NCBI GenBank assembly: GCA_964490935.1
Contig: CAZBEO010000002.1
Location: 1-64,000, forward strand
DNA length: 64,000 bases
Source of the DNA: JAQVYB01 sp964490935
GTDB lineage: Bacteria > Verrucomicrobiota > Kiritimatiellia > RZYC01
Reading direction: 5' to 3'
Part shown: piece by piece, positions 1 to 7,988 of the stretch
Position numbering within the stretch: position 1 is the first letter of the stretch
How the letters are laid out: each line of letters starts with the position of its first letter
Made by a program: the position numbers and the translations under genes
The notes under the pieces: model-generated
What the model was told of the DNA's origin: nothing
The model's database searches: none
The model's input: the letters and a program-made list of their open reading frames with translations, nothing else

Positions 1-322
1 ATTTTCAAAAAATAATTGAATGCGTGAAAGTTCGCCCTTTTGGGACAAACTCTAATTGAACGGCTCACAACACACCGCATCAATACCGCCACATCTCATG
101 CCGTAACGCAACGTCGCATAATATATGTTATGCGCACCATGTGGTGTTGAGGGGTACCAGATGTTGTGGATTTGGTTATTCACAGGCTGTTAAGAGCGGG
201 ATTGCTCCGACTGCGCTACATGCAGGAACATCTGGTTGTGGTGTTGATCCGTTCAGGACGCCACAGGGTATTCGCTGGGTTTTACTCACTAGCAGGATGT
301 CGGGTCAAAGCCCGGCAGCCAG
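1..322. other. Left-edge intergenic region, no convincing gene
   Basis: No open frame here looks like a protein. The only structure I see is a short inverted repeat at 115-134 (arms CGCATAA and TTATGCG around a 6-nt loop) and, at its right end, a copy of the dispersed palindromic repeat listed separately at 262-326. Confidence 0.5.
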
Positions 323-326
323 CTAG
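262..326 (+). repeat. Dispersed palindromic repeat family I, copy A
   Basis: Imperfect palindrome (core from CTAGCAGGATGTCGGG to its degenerate complement ending GCTAG), preceded by a degenerate stretch resembling the ACAGCGTACTCGCT...TTTAC part of the copy at 47265-47382. The TAG stop of glgA (323-325, minus strand) lies in the outer end of the second arm. Confidence 0.65.
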
Positions 327-1780
327 AGGGCCAAGGCTTTTTTGTAGACATCCAGATACTCACGCGCGGCGTGATCCCAGGAATGCTCTTCGCGCATGTT
401 TCGGGACATCAAGGATTGCCAGAAGGTCTTGTCAGCATGTTTCTTCAAGGCCATCTGCAAGGCGTTGTGCAAGGCTTCCCCAGAGTATTGCTCAAAGACA
501 AATCCGTTCCCATTTGAGATAGCATTCCCCGCCTCGTCACAACAGTTTCGAATGGTGTCTTTCAATCCGCCCGTGGCATGCACGATGGGTATAGCCCCGT
601 AGCGAAGGCTGTACAACTGGTTCAGGCCGCACGGCTCGAAGCGTGATGGCATGAGAAACATATCCGAACCAGCTTCGATCTTGTGCGACAGCTCCGTATT
701 ATATTCTAGCCGGGCGACAAAACGTTTTTTCCAGCGCTCGGCCCATTCTGTGCAAAGATCGTGATATTTCTGCTGACCGGTTCCAAGAACGATCAGAGAG
801 ACATCGTGCTCCATGATCTTTTCTATGGCTTGCGCCAGGATATCCAGCCCTTTTTGCTCGGCCAACCGGGTAACCATGCCGATCAGCGGACGCTCGATGT
901 CCACATCCAGCCCGGCCAATTGAAGTAAATCTTTTTTACAGGCGAGTTTACCCTCGGGCTTGTCCGCCGAATAATTTTTCGCAATATACTGATCCGTTTC
1001 AGGATTCCATTCGGAGTAGTCCACGCCATTGAGTATCCCGACCAGTTTGTCGCCTTTGTCCATCAGCACACCATGCAATCCACACCCGTGCTCTTCGGTG
1101 CGTATCTCGGTGGCATACGTTTTACTGACGGTTGTCGCGTACTGGGAAACGACAATACCCGCCTTCATGCAGTTCAACTGGTTATAGTACTCCATCTCGT
1201 ACATGTTGTAGCAGGAAAACGGAAGGTTGGAGACGGGAAAGGAGGAGCCAGGATAGACACCCTGATAGGCCAGATTATGAATGGTGTAAACAGTCCGTTC
1301 CGATTGGGCCCTGCCCCCGCCATTGATTCCGTGGCGAAGGAAAAGTGGAAGAAGCCCGGTTTGCCAGTCGTTGCAGTGTACAATGTCGGGCTTGATTTTC
1401 AGTGTATCAATCAGGGCAATTACGGCTTTCTGAAAAAAAGTGAAGCGCTCAAAGTTGTCGTCATAGTCGCGGGTGGAAAGACCATACAGAAAAGTCCGGT
1501 CAAAAAATTCATCGCGCCGAATGTAATAGGTCTTCGGAAAATCCACTTCATCCAGCCAGACTTCCGCCGTGTGATTGCTCAGTCCGACGGGTATTTGCAG
1601 GCGCAACTGGGTATCGCGAAGATTCCGGTTTCGCTCCATGATCTGGCGGTAACAAGGGATAACCCGGATCACCTCTACATCGAGCCTGGCCAGGGCGTCG
1701 GGCAATGCCTTGGCAATATCGGCCAGTCCTCCGGTCGATGCATAGGGACTGATTTCACTGGCGGCAAATAGTACTTTCAT
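323..1780 (-). CDS. glgA: Glycogen synthase (ADP-glucose type, GT5)
   Basis: About 485 aa, the normal GlgA length. It transfers glucose from ADP-glucose to the non-reducing end of alpha-1,4-glucan in the cytoplasm. The N-terminal Rossmann half starts MKVLFAASEISPYASTGGLAD. The C-terminal GT-B half carries GMVTRLAEQKGLDIL and PSRFEPCGLNQLYSLRYG, typical of the family. The start at 1780 was chosen because the GlgA N-terminus begins there; the in-frame upstream extension is not family-like. Oddity: the nucleotide-binding Lys of the usual K-T/S-G-G-L motif is Ser here (A-S-T-G-G-L). It follows the GspC-like gene by 87 bp, and its stop codon sits inside a dispersed palindrome. Confidence 0.93.
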   Translation of the reverse strand: MKVLFAASEISPYASTGGLADIAKALPDALARLDVEVIRVIPCYRQIMERNRNLRDTQLRLQIPVGLSNHTAEVWLDEVDFPKTYYIRRDEFFDRTFLYGLSTRDYDDNFERFTFFQKAVIALIDTLKIKPDIVHCNDWQTGLLPLFLRHGINGGGRAQSERTVYTIHNLAYQGVYPGSSFPVSNLPFSCYNMYEMEYYNQLNCMKAGIVVSQYATTVSKTYATEIRTEEHGCGLHGVLMDKGDKLVGILNGVDYSEWNPETDQYIAKNYSADKPEGKLACKKDLLQLAGLDVDIERPLIGMVTRLAEQKGLDILAQAIEKIMEHDVSLIVLGTGQQKYHDLCTEWAERWKKRFVARLEYNTELSHKIEAGSDMFLMPSRFEPCGLNQLYSLRYGAIPIVHATGGLKDTIRNCCDEAGNAISNGNGFVFEQYSGEALHNALQMALKKHADKTFWQSLMSRNMREEHSWDHAAREYLDVYKKALAL

Positions 1781-1867
1781 GATGATCAAGTTCCGACAAC
1801 TGACAATATTTTCCGGTGGCGTCTGATTGTCCCACGGGTCAACCAACTTAGGGCCATGCTAAATCTT

Positions 1868-2773
1868 TTATCGAACAAGGTAAATCATTTTTTTCGGAAC
1901 ATTATCCCTCTCAATATCGAGTACAATGGCGCTGAGGCGGCTGTTGACAAACTCTTTCAGAAAATATTCCCCGCGTGACTGGCTGGTCATGTTCATGGAG
2001 TTCACTTTGCGTATGCGGTCCCCTTGAACCAGTCCCATGTTTTTGAAAAAGGCCTCCTCACCGACCATGTCCAATTCGTATCCGGCGATTTTTTGATTCT
2101 CTCCGTAGTCGGGCTTCAGGGAAATATAAATGGATGCAATGCGCTCGGGATCATCCAGCATTTCCGTGTAGTAATCCATTAGCGCGGCCCGATTCAACAC
2201 CCACCTGCTTTCTCCCACCTGTTTGGCGTAAAGATTGTCCATCCAAGCGTCGGTCAGCGTCGGGTTGGCTGTCGGTTCCATCCCGGAAGTCAACGGGTCC
2301 TGGTCCTGAAAACCGATCTGCAAGACCGATTCCTCCTCGTCTTTTCTCAAAATGGCCCGATCGCGTTCGATGCATACGATCTGGAATTCATCCAGCAAGT
2401 CCCCCTCCTCCAGCAATCGCTGCTCCCCGCTTTGTACTTGATCAATAATGGCGGTTCGCCTGTTCCGTCCATTTGACTGGCCGGAAGAAAAAAAGGTGCC
2501 CGCCAGACGGTAGCGCTCATCAAGGGCGCTTCGCGGCAGAGGAGACGGTTGTTCCTGCGCCCCCCCCCGTAAGACAAACCAGGCAGGTGCCGCATCCGTG
2601 GTGGCGCCCCCTGTGGCCTTTTCCCGAGCCACCTCCCGTGCAGCAAATGACGCCGCACCCGTCTGTGTGTTCCCATGCGGCATGCGACGCAGCAGAACGC
2701 CGTAGCAGCACCCAGCCAGAAGCAGAATCAGCAGGGTGCCCCGGCGCATTTGAATAAATAGGCCTGTCTTCAT
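1868..2773 (-). CDS. GspC-like type II secretion / PDZ protein
   Basis: About 301 aa from the ATG at 2773. It has a short N-terminus, one membrane segment (LLILLLAGCCYGVLL), then a periplasmic low-complexity linker. A GspC HR-like region follows (LAGTFFSS, GEQRLLEEGDLLDEFQI, ERDRAILRKDEEE), then a C-terminal PDZ-like domain (GLVQGDRIRKVNSMNMTS and FVNSRLSAIVLDIERD). In type II secretion GspC links the inner-membrane platform to the outer-membrane secretin GspD. No other gsp gene lies nearby, so the role is inferred from the domain pattern only. The coding strand holds a run of nine Gs (2560-2568). It begins just 7 nt after the U-run that ends the RNase P RNA gene. Confidence 0.6.
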   Translation of the reverse strand: MKTGLFIQMRRGTLLILLLAGCCYGVLLRRMPHGNTQTGAASFAAREVAREKATGGATTDAAPAWFVLRGGAQEQPSPLPRSALDERYRLAGTFFSSGQSNGRNRRTAIIDQVQSGEQRLLEEGDLLDEFQIVCIERDRAILRKDEEESVLQIGFQDQDPLTSGMEPTANPTLTDAWMDNLYAKQVGESRWVLNRAALMDYYTEMLDDPERIASIYISLKPDYGENQKIAGYELDMVGEEAFFKNMGLVQGDRIRKVNSMNMTSQSRGEYFLKEFVNSRLSAIVLDIERDNVPKKMIYLVR

Positions 2774-2787
2774 TTTACATAAAAAAA

Positions 2788-3153
2788 GCGAAAGGGCTTG
2801 TAAGCCGGATTTTGTTCCGTCCTTTCGGACGGCCCTGGTCATTTATCTAGCGCGATCAACCCGAAACTCTCCCGGATTTGCATCCGAATCGAGGCGGGCC
2901 GCCTCTTGTTCCCTATTTGATCTTGCTCCGGATGGGGTTTACCCTGCCTTCGCCATTACTGACGAAGCGGTGGTCTCTTACACCACCATTTCACCCTTAT
3001 CCCACTCTCGCGGGACGGTATATTTTCTGTGGCACTTTCCATCTCCCACGATCTGGCATGGGAGTCCCAAGCTTTCACCGGGGCATCCCGCCCTATGGAG
3101 TCCGGACTTTCCTCCCTGGATCGAAATCCAGAGCGACCAAGCCACCCTTTCGC
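2788..3153 (-). ncRNA. rnpB: RNase P RNA, bacterial type A
   Basis: Reading the minus strand, the conserved P4 5' element GGAGGAAAGTCCGGACTCC occurs near the 5' end, followed by CATAGGGC. The 3' part ends with the conserved AATCCGGCTTA. The ends pair as helix P1 (GCGAAAG...GGCTTG with CAAGCCCTTTCGC, a 3-nt bulge). That fixes the RNA at about 366 nt. A run of seven Us (2781-2787) follows and probably terminates it. It is the catalytic RNA that matures the 5' ends of tRNAs. It starts 3 nt after the stop codon of the zinc-ribbon gene. Confidence 0.93.
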
Positions 3154-3156
3154 CGT

Positions 3157-3864
3157 TTAATCATTTCTATATAGGATTCTTCCACAATATGTACAGACGG
3201 TCAGTGAGTCATCTTTCTTTGCATTATTAACCACTTGAGGCGGCAGATTCATGTGGCAACCGCCGCAGGACCCGGTTTCAATGGGCACAATGGCTCGATC
3301 TTTCAGGTGATTCATAATGCGCTCATATTTTGAAAGCATGTCCACCTGAATTTTTTCCGCCAGTGCAGCACGTTCGGGAATCAAGGATTCAAGTTGCTCC
3401 TTTAATACGGCACCCCGTTCGTCCAGTTGAACCACATCCTCGGCGATGCGGACCTCATCCGCCTTCATGCCTTTTTGAATTTCTTCAATTCTATTTTTGA
3501 TTTCATCGGTCTGGCCCATCAGGATCAGCTCTTGGTCTTCCAATCCGGAAATGTCGCCACTGGCCTTTTCGATTTCGTGTTCCAGTGCGCGGTATTCATC
3601 ATTATTTTTTATCTGGAACTGTTGTTCTTTATATTTTCGGATTTTACCGTTGATCAGATCGACTTCCACTTCCGTCGCCTTAACGGAGGCCAACGCTTTT
3701 TTCAAATCCTCATTGGCCTGCTCCAAGGAACAGCGATGAGCATCCAAGCGACGATCGAGTTCCTTTTTTCGCATCGGTATATCTCTGGCTTCCTGGCTCA
3801 AACGTGCCAGTCGGCGGTCTTTTTCCTGAATTACCAGCAAGTCTTCCATCGATGTCGTTGCCAC
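3157..3864 (-). CDS. Coiled-coil zinc-ribbon protein (COG1579, CT398-like)
   Basis: 235 aa. Residues 1-190 are a long charged helical hairpin/coiled coil. The C-terminus is a C4 zinc ribbon with Cys200, Cys203, Cys224 and Cys227 (CGGCHMNLPPQ...CTYCG). This architecture matches the COG1579 putative nucleic-acid-binding family, whose chlamydial member is CT398; the biochemical function is unsettled. The start is GTG at 3864, supported by an AAAGGAAT ribosome-binding site 7 nt upstream. It sits between panD and the RNase P RNA gene in the rib-led unit. Confidence 0.85.
   Translation of the reverse strand: MATTSMEDLLVIQEKDRRLARLSQEARDIPMRKKELDRRLDAHRCSLEQANEDLKKALASVKATEVEVDLINGKIRKYKEQQFQIKNNDEYRALEHEIEKASGDISGLEDQELILMGQTDEIKNRIEEIQKGMKADEVRIAEDVVQLDERGAVLKEQLESLIPERAALAEKIQVDMLSKYERIMNHLKDRAIVPIETGSCGGCHMNLPPQVVNNAKKDDSLTVCTYCGRILYRND
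3168..3195 (-). promoter_or_regulatory. Candidate rnpB promoter
   Basis: On the minus strand a TGTACA (-35-like, 3190-3195) and a TATATA (-10-like, 3168-3173) are separated by 16 nt. The -10 ends about 14 nt before the mapped 5' end of RNase P RNA. The site lies inside the 3' end of the upstream coding region, so it would let rnpB escape riboswitch control. Pattern match only. Confidence 0.35.
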
Positions 3865-3920
3865 AATATTCCTTTCACCCGTTTAGTTTTTCGTTCGTAA
3901 GCCGCTGCTTTATATCCTGT

Positions 3921-4280
3921 TTAGTGCGCCTTTTCCACCACGCGATTACGGTCGTCCACGTGCACAATGCGCGGAAGGTGCTTCTTCGCCTCCTGTTCAT
4001 CCAGGTGACAATAGGCGATAATTACCACCTCGTCGCCGACCATGCCCAGGCGTGCTGCCGGCCCGTTCAGCATGACTTCGCCGGTATTGCGCGGGCCTTC
4101 GATCACATAGGTGATGAGGCGCTCGCCGTTGTTCACATTCAGTACGTGCACCTGCTCGCCCGGCAGCATGTCAGCCTGCTCCAAGAGGACCGGGTCGATG
4201 CTGATACTCCCTTCGTAGTGTAATTCCAGGGCTGTCAGCACCGCTCGATGAATTTTGGATTTTAGCATGATTCTTTGCAT
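3921..4280 (-). CDS. panD: Aspartate 1-decarboxylase proenzyme
   Basis: 119 aa. It decarboxylates L-aspartate to beta-alanine for pantothenate and CoA synthesis. The self-cleavage site Gly-Ser is present in HYEGSISID; cleavage generates the pyruvoyl cofactor on the Ser-derived residue. RLGMVGDEVVIIAYC and the N-terminal MxxxMLxxKIHR pattern are family-typical, which supports the ATG at 4280 over the inner Met at 4268. An eleven-G run lies 9 nt upstream of the start, where a ribosome-binding site would be. Confidence 0.95.
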   Translation of the reverse strand: MQRIMLKSKIHRAVLTALELHYEGSISIDPVLLEQADMLPGEQVHVLNVNNGERLITYVIEGPRNTGEVMLNGPAARLGMVGDEVVIIAYCHLDEQEAKKHLPRIVHVDDRNRVVEKAH

Positions 4281-4289
4281 GGTAGTCCG

Positions 4290-4300
4290 CCCCCCCCCCC
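4290..4300 (-). repeat. Poly-G tract (G11) in the ribE-panD gap
   Basis: A run of eleven C on the plus strand (G on the coding strand) lies between ribE and panD. It overlaps the expected Shine-Dalgarno position of panD, so a length change by slippage could alter panD translation. Similar G9 runs occur in nusB and in the GspC-like gene. Confidence 0.7.
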
Positions 4301-4302
4301 TC

Positions 4303-4947
4303 TCAAATCAATCCGGTTTCCCGCAACGAATCCCACGTCACTTCGCCGGGAACCCGTCCTCTTTCGAGTAATCTCCTAGCATATTTACCCAAGAGGTCAA
4401 TTTCAAGATTAACAGGCGTCCCTTTTTTCAACTCGCCAAAGGTCGTTTGCTCATAGGTGAACGGGATAATATGAACCGAAAACGTTTTTTCCTTCAGTTC
4501 TGCCACGGTCAGACTCACGCCATCAATACCGACGGACCCTTTGTAAACCACGCCATCCATCAAGTCGTCCGAGCAGGTAAACTCGAACGACCAGTCCCGT
4601 CCCACTTCGCGGATGTTCTCGACCGTGGCCACGCCATCCACATGCCCCACCACGATATGGCCCCCCATTTCCTGTCCCCATCGCAGCGAACGCTCCATGT
4701 TGATGAATTGGCCAACTTTTCTAAACCCGAGCGTGGTCCGATCGAACGTTTCGCGCAGCACGTCAAAGTGCAGAACACCATCGACCACATCGGTCACGGT
4801 CAGACAGATGCCGGAGATGGCAATACTTTCGCCGATTTCTACGGGATGGTCCCAGGGCTTGCGGGGATCAATGGCTATTTTGCCCCATTTATCCTTGAGA
4901 TCCAGCGACTGGATGATGCCTTTTCTTTCCACGATTCCACTGAACAT
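4303..4947 (-). CDS. ribE: Riboflavin synthase alpha chain
   Basis: 214 aa. It dismutates two molecules of 6,7-dimethyl-8-ribityllumazine to riboflavin plus the pyrimidinedione. The N-terminal signature MFSGIVE and the internally duplicated lumazine-binding folds are clear (GICLTVTDV in repeat 1, GIDGVSLTVAEL in repeat 2; also GHIVVGHVDG). The start at 4947 follows a GGAGAGAT ribosome-binding site. It begins 13 nt after ribD stops. Confidence 0.96.
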   Translation of the reverse strand: MFSGIVERKGIIQSLDLKDKWGKIAIDPRKPWDHPVEIGESIAISGICLTVTDVVDGVLHFDVLRETFDRTTLGFRKVGQFINMERSLRWGQEMGGHIVVGHVDGVATVENIREVGRDWSFEFTCSDDLMDGVVYKGSVGIDGVSLTVAELKEKTFSVHIIPFTYEQTTFGELKKGTPVNLEIDLLGKYARRLLERGRVPGEVTWDSLRETGLI

Positions 4948-4960
4948 ATCTATCTCTCCT

Positions 4961-6091
4961 TTATTTTCTCTTGGCCACAAGCAAAACATCTTTTCCCACT
5001 GATTGCACTTCCTTCCAATGGAATTCCGGCTTGTCAGCCATATTCCAATCGGTCCCCTGTAGTACGGGAATGCCCGATGCGCCCAAGAAGGAGGGCGCGA
5101 TAAAAAGATAGAGGCGATCCACCAGGGAGCATTTCACCAGCTCTCCGGCCAGGGTTCCCCCACCCTCGCACAGGACATGCAGAAGGCCCATCGCTCCGAG
5201 TCGCCCGAGCAAATCAGACAAGTCCACCCGGTCATCTTCCGATTGACAGCGCAGAACCGTCGCGCCGAGTCGTTCGAGCGCGCGCACCTTTTTCTCCTCC
5301 GCCTGTTTAGTCACGGCCACCACGGTTTGAGTGGCGAACTTGTCATTCAGCATTTGTGCGGAGAGCGGTATCCGGGCATGGCTGTCCACGATAATCCGCC
5401 AGGGCTTTCGTCCATGCGCCGGTCTGGGAAGAAGCGAAGGGTCATCGGCAAGGACCGTACCAACCCCCACCAAGATGGCATCTGCTGTGAGTCGGAGATG
5501 CTGAACGCTTTTTCGGGCCTCGGGTCCGGTAATCCAGCGTGAAGCGCCATGAGTATCCGCAATCATGCCGTTGGCGGTCATAGCCATCTTGAGACTCAGC
5601 AGAGGTTTTCCTTCCAGTATATATTTTGTAAAGGGGGCGAGCAGTGCTGTCGCCTCGTCTTTTCCGATGCCAGTTGAGACTTCGATCCCGGCGCGGCGGA
5701 GGAGTGCTATGCCGCGTCGATGGTGTTTTGGATTAGTATCCGGTACAGCCACCACGACCCGGCTCACGCCGTACTCGATGATGCACTCGGTGCAGGGCGG
5801 CGTTCGACCTTGGGTGGAACAGGGTTCGAGCGTGACATACAACGTTGCACCGCGCGCTGCCGTTCCGGCCTTGCGCAGAGCCATGCGTTCGGCATGCTCG
5901 GCCCCCGCACGTCGGTGATATCCGGCGGAAATCAGGCTTCCCTCTTTGACCACCACGGCACCCACTGGCGGATTGGGGCGTGTGGTCCCCTCCCCCCGTG
6001 CCGCCCACTCTAGGGCCAGCCGCATCCAGCGCTCATCTTCCTGCACACTAGGGCTGTTTTCGCCTTTCTTCTTTTTATTCGTTCGATTCAT
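4961..6091 (-). CDS. ribD: Bifunctional pyrimidine deaminase/reductase RibD
   Basis: 376 aa, two domains. The N-terminal deaminase (about residues 20-165) carries the zinc motif HAERMAL and PCSTQGRTPPCTECI. The C-terminal reductase (about 170-376) has SRWITGPEARKSVQHLR and LCEGGGTLAGELV. It performs the second and third steps of riboflavin synthesis after GTP cyclohydrolase II. Its start overlaps the 3' end of ftsY by 17 nt, implying translational coupling. Confidence 0.96.
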   Translation of the reverse strand: MNRTNKKKKGENSPSVQEDERWMRLALEWAARGEGTTRPNPPVGAVVVKEGSLISAGYHRRAGAEHAERMALRKAGTAARGATLYVTLEPCSTQGRTPPCTECIIEYGVSRVVVAVPDTNPKHHRRGIALLRRAGIEVSTGIGKDEATALLAPFTKYILEGKPLLSLKMAMTANGMIADTHGASRWITGPEARKSVQHLRLTADAILVGVGTVLADDPSLLPRPAHGRKPWRIIVDSHARIPLSAQMLNDKFATQTVVAVTKQAEEKKVRALERLGATVLRCQSEDDRVDLSDLLGRLGAMGLLHVLCEGGGTLAGELVKCSLVDRLYLFIAPSFLGASGIPVLQGTDWNMADKPEFHWKEVQSVGKDVLLVAKRK

Positions 6092-6968
6092 CTTGATTCA
6101 GCAGGGCCTCCACAAATTGCACTTTACTGAAAGGCTCCAAGTCGTTTTCCTGCTCGCCGAGTCCAATCAGACGTATGGGAATGCCGAGTTCCTGAAAGAC
6201 GGAAAAGACAAATCCGCCTCGGGAAGAGCCGTCCATTTTACTCATTACCACGCCTGTCAAATTCACAGCTTCATGGAACACGCGCGCCTGCGCGATGGCA
6301 TTGCGCCCGAGGGATGCATCGAGCACCATCCACACTTCTTGGGGTGCATCGGCCTTCACCTTGGCGATTGAGCGGCGCACCTTCTGCAATTCGGTCATCA
6401 GCGGCTGTTTGGTGTGCATGCGTCCGGCAGTATCAATGAAGAGATAGTCATACCCCCGCTGCACAGCGGCCTGCGTAGCATCGTAGGCGACGGCTGCGGC
6501 ATCGGCGCCCTGCTTCCCCGCCACAATTTCACAACCCAGGCGCTCCGCCCAAATGCGCAACTGGTCCGTACCCGCCGCACGAAAGGTATCCGCGCCGGCA
6601 AGCAGGGCGCGATACTTATGCTGATTGGCCTGAAAACCGAGCTTGGCGCAGGTGGTGGTTTTTCCCGAGCCGTTGACTCCAACTAGGAGAACCACCAGAG
6701 GTTTCTCTGCGGGATTCCAGTCGAATCCCTCGTTCGCACTCAGGGATTGAAGCATAGCCTCACGGAGAAGCGCCCGGCGTTCATCGTCGGATGCGGCCCT
6801 CCCCACCGACTTAATCCATTCCGCTGCCAGGGTGGGTGCCACATCGGCGCGAATCAACTGCTCTTCCAACTCCTCGATAGAGGCTGCCCGGGATGCACCA
6901 CCGGCGCTTCGAAAGAGTCCCCCAAGTGTACGGCGCGTCAATCGCAGGGCATCCATCCATCCGGCCAT
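6075..6968 (-). CDS. ftsY: Signal recognition particle receptor FtsY
   Basis: 297 aa: a compact FtsY lacking a long acidic A domain. The N-terminal helical bundle is followed by the GTPase G domain with GVNGSGKTTTCAKLG (G1), DTAGRMHTK (G3) and SKMDGSSRGG (G4 region). It ends with the LIGLGEQENDLEPF motif. It docks SRP-ribosome complexes at the inner membrane for co-translational insertion. ATG at 6968 overlaps the nusB stop as TAATG. Its presence inside a riboflavin operon is unusual. Confidence 0.95.
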   Translation of the reverse strand: MAGWMDALRLTRRTLGGLFRSAGGASRAASIEELEEQLIRADVAPTLAAEWIKSVGRAASDDERRALLREAMLQSLSANEGFDWNPAEKPLVVLLVGVNGSGKTTTCAKLGFQANQHKYRALLAGADTFRAAGTDQLRIWAERLGCEIVAGKQGADAAAVAYDATQAAVQRGYDYLFIDTAGRMHTKQPLMTELQKVRRSIAKVKADAPQEVWMVLDASLGRNAIAQARVFHEAVNLTGVVMSKMDGSSRGGFVFSVFQELGIPIRLIGLGEQENDLEPFSKVQFVEALLNQDESNE

Positions 6969-7450
6969 TACGGCTCCCCTTTTTCTACTTTCGGCTCCGC
7001 CGCAGGTGCCTGGCTTTTCTGTTCCGCGGCGATGCTCCGCAGTAGTTTGTCGAGCACGCCGTTGACAAAGCGTCCCGACTCCGGGTTGCTCAAATCCTTG
7101 ACTAGGTCGATGGCTTCATTGATGGATACGATGGGAGGAATATCGCTGCAGTAGAGCATTTCATAGGCCGCCACGCGGAGGACATTCCGGTCCACGGCGC
7201 CCATGCGCGAAAGTTCCCAGTTATCGGCACAGGAGATGATACGGCGATCGATTTCTTCCTTGTTTCGCAGCACGCCATAGACAATCTGTTCGGCAAAAGA
7301 AATCACCTTATTCGATGGTTTCCCCCCCCCTTCATCGTCCTCCTGCTGCCCCCAAAAAGATTGGAGAGCCTCGGCGGGTTGATCCGGGTTGAAATCCATC
7401 TGGAAGAGAAATTGTGCAGCCCGTTCACGGGCGGTATGACGTATAGACAT
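6968..7450 (-). CDS. nusB: Transcription antitermination factor NusB
   Basis: 160 aa, all-helical, with the family signatures RERAAQFLFQMDF at the N-terminus and VDRNVLRVAAYEMLY...PPIVSINEAIDLVK in the second half. With NusE (S10), NusB binds boxA RNA to assemble the antitermination complex on rRNA operons. The C-terminal tail (AAEQKSQAPAAEPKVEKGEP) is an extension beyond the fold. The start at 7450 overlaps the ribH stop as TAATG. A G9 run (plus-strand 7322-7330) lies in the coding region. nusB next to ribH is a common bacterial arrangement. Confidence 0.95.
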   Translation of the reverse strand: MSIRHTARERAAQFLFQMDFNPDQPAEALQSFWGQQEDDEGGGKPSNKVISFAEQIVYGVLRNKEEIDRRIISCADNWELSRMGAVDRNVLRVAAYEMLYCSDIPPIVSINEAIDLVKDLSNPESGRFVNGVLDKLLRSIAAEQKSQAPAAEPKVEKGEP

Positions 7451-7974
7451 TATTGTTTCCTTATGGACTGAAACACCCTCACCATTTCCAGTGCAGCCAG
7501 TGCCGCGTACCATCCACGACTCTTCTTTTCCCCCTCGCAGCGCTCTTCCGCCTGGGCCAACGAGCCAGCGGAAATGACCTCGTAGATCACCGGCAAAGCA
7601 TATTCGATCGAGAGGCGCCCCAACGACAGGGCGATATGCTCATTAATCAATTGGGCGTGTTGGGTTTCCCCTTGCACCACCACGCCCAGAGCCAGAATCG
7701 CATCATAGTGTCCGTTTTTAGCCAACTCTCCGGCGATGGCCGGAATTTCATAAGCCCCGGGCACCCAAATCAGCGTGATGTCGGATTCCTTCACCCCGTG
7801 CTCGATCAGTGCCTGTACAGCGTAGCGGGCCAGCTTTGAGGTTAACTCGATATTGAAACGGCTCACCACAAGGGCGCACTTCACATGGTCCCCATCAAAG
7901 GAACCGGTGATCTGGTGTATGCCAGCGAAGGAGGGCACCTTCACGGCCGTTTCCATCTTGATTTCTTTTTTCAT
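7450..7974 (-). CDS. ribH: 6,7-dimethyl-8-ribityllumazine synthase
   Basis: 174 aa. It condenses the RibD product with 3,4-dihydroxy-2-butanone 4-phosphate. Motifs seen are VVSRFN, WVPGAYEIP, ALGVVVQGETQHAQLI and the C-terminal SRGWYAALAALEM. The substrate-site segment usually reads GxVIRGxTxHFD; here it is GVVVQGETQHAQ, keeping the His. The order ribBA-ribH-nusB and the short gap to ribBA make it part of the FMN-controlled unit. Confidence 0.95.
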   Translation of the reverse strand: MKKEIKMETAVKVPSFAGIHQITGSFDGDHVKCALVVSRFNIELTSKLARYAVQALIEHGVKESDITLIWVPGAYEIPAIAGELAKNGHYDAILALGVVVQGETQHAQLINEHIALSLGRLSIEYALPVIYEVISAGSLAQAEERCEGEKKSRGWYAALAALEMVRVFQSIRKQ

Positions 7975-7988
7975 GAGAAAAGGTCCTT

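Noticed and set aside
115..134. CGCATAA/TTATGCG inverted repeat as an operator
   Set aside because: No gene start or promoter next to it; too short to interpret on its own.
5720..6013. Overlapping frames opposite ribD
   Set aside because: Shadows of the well-supported ribD gene.
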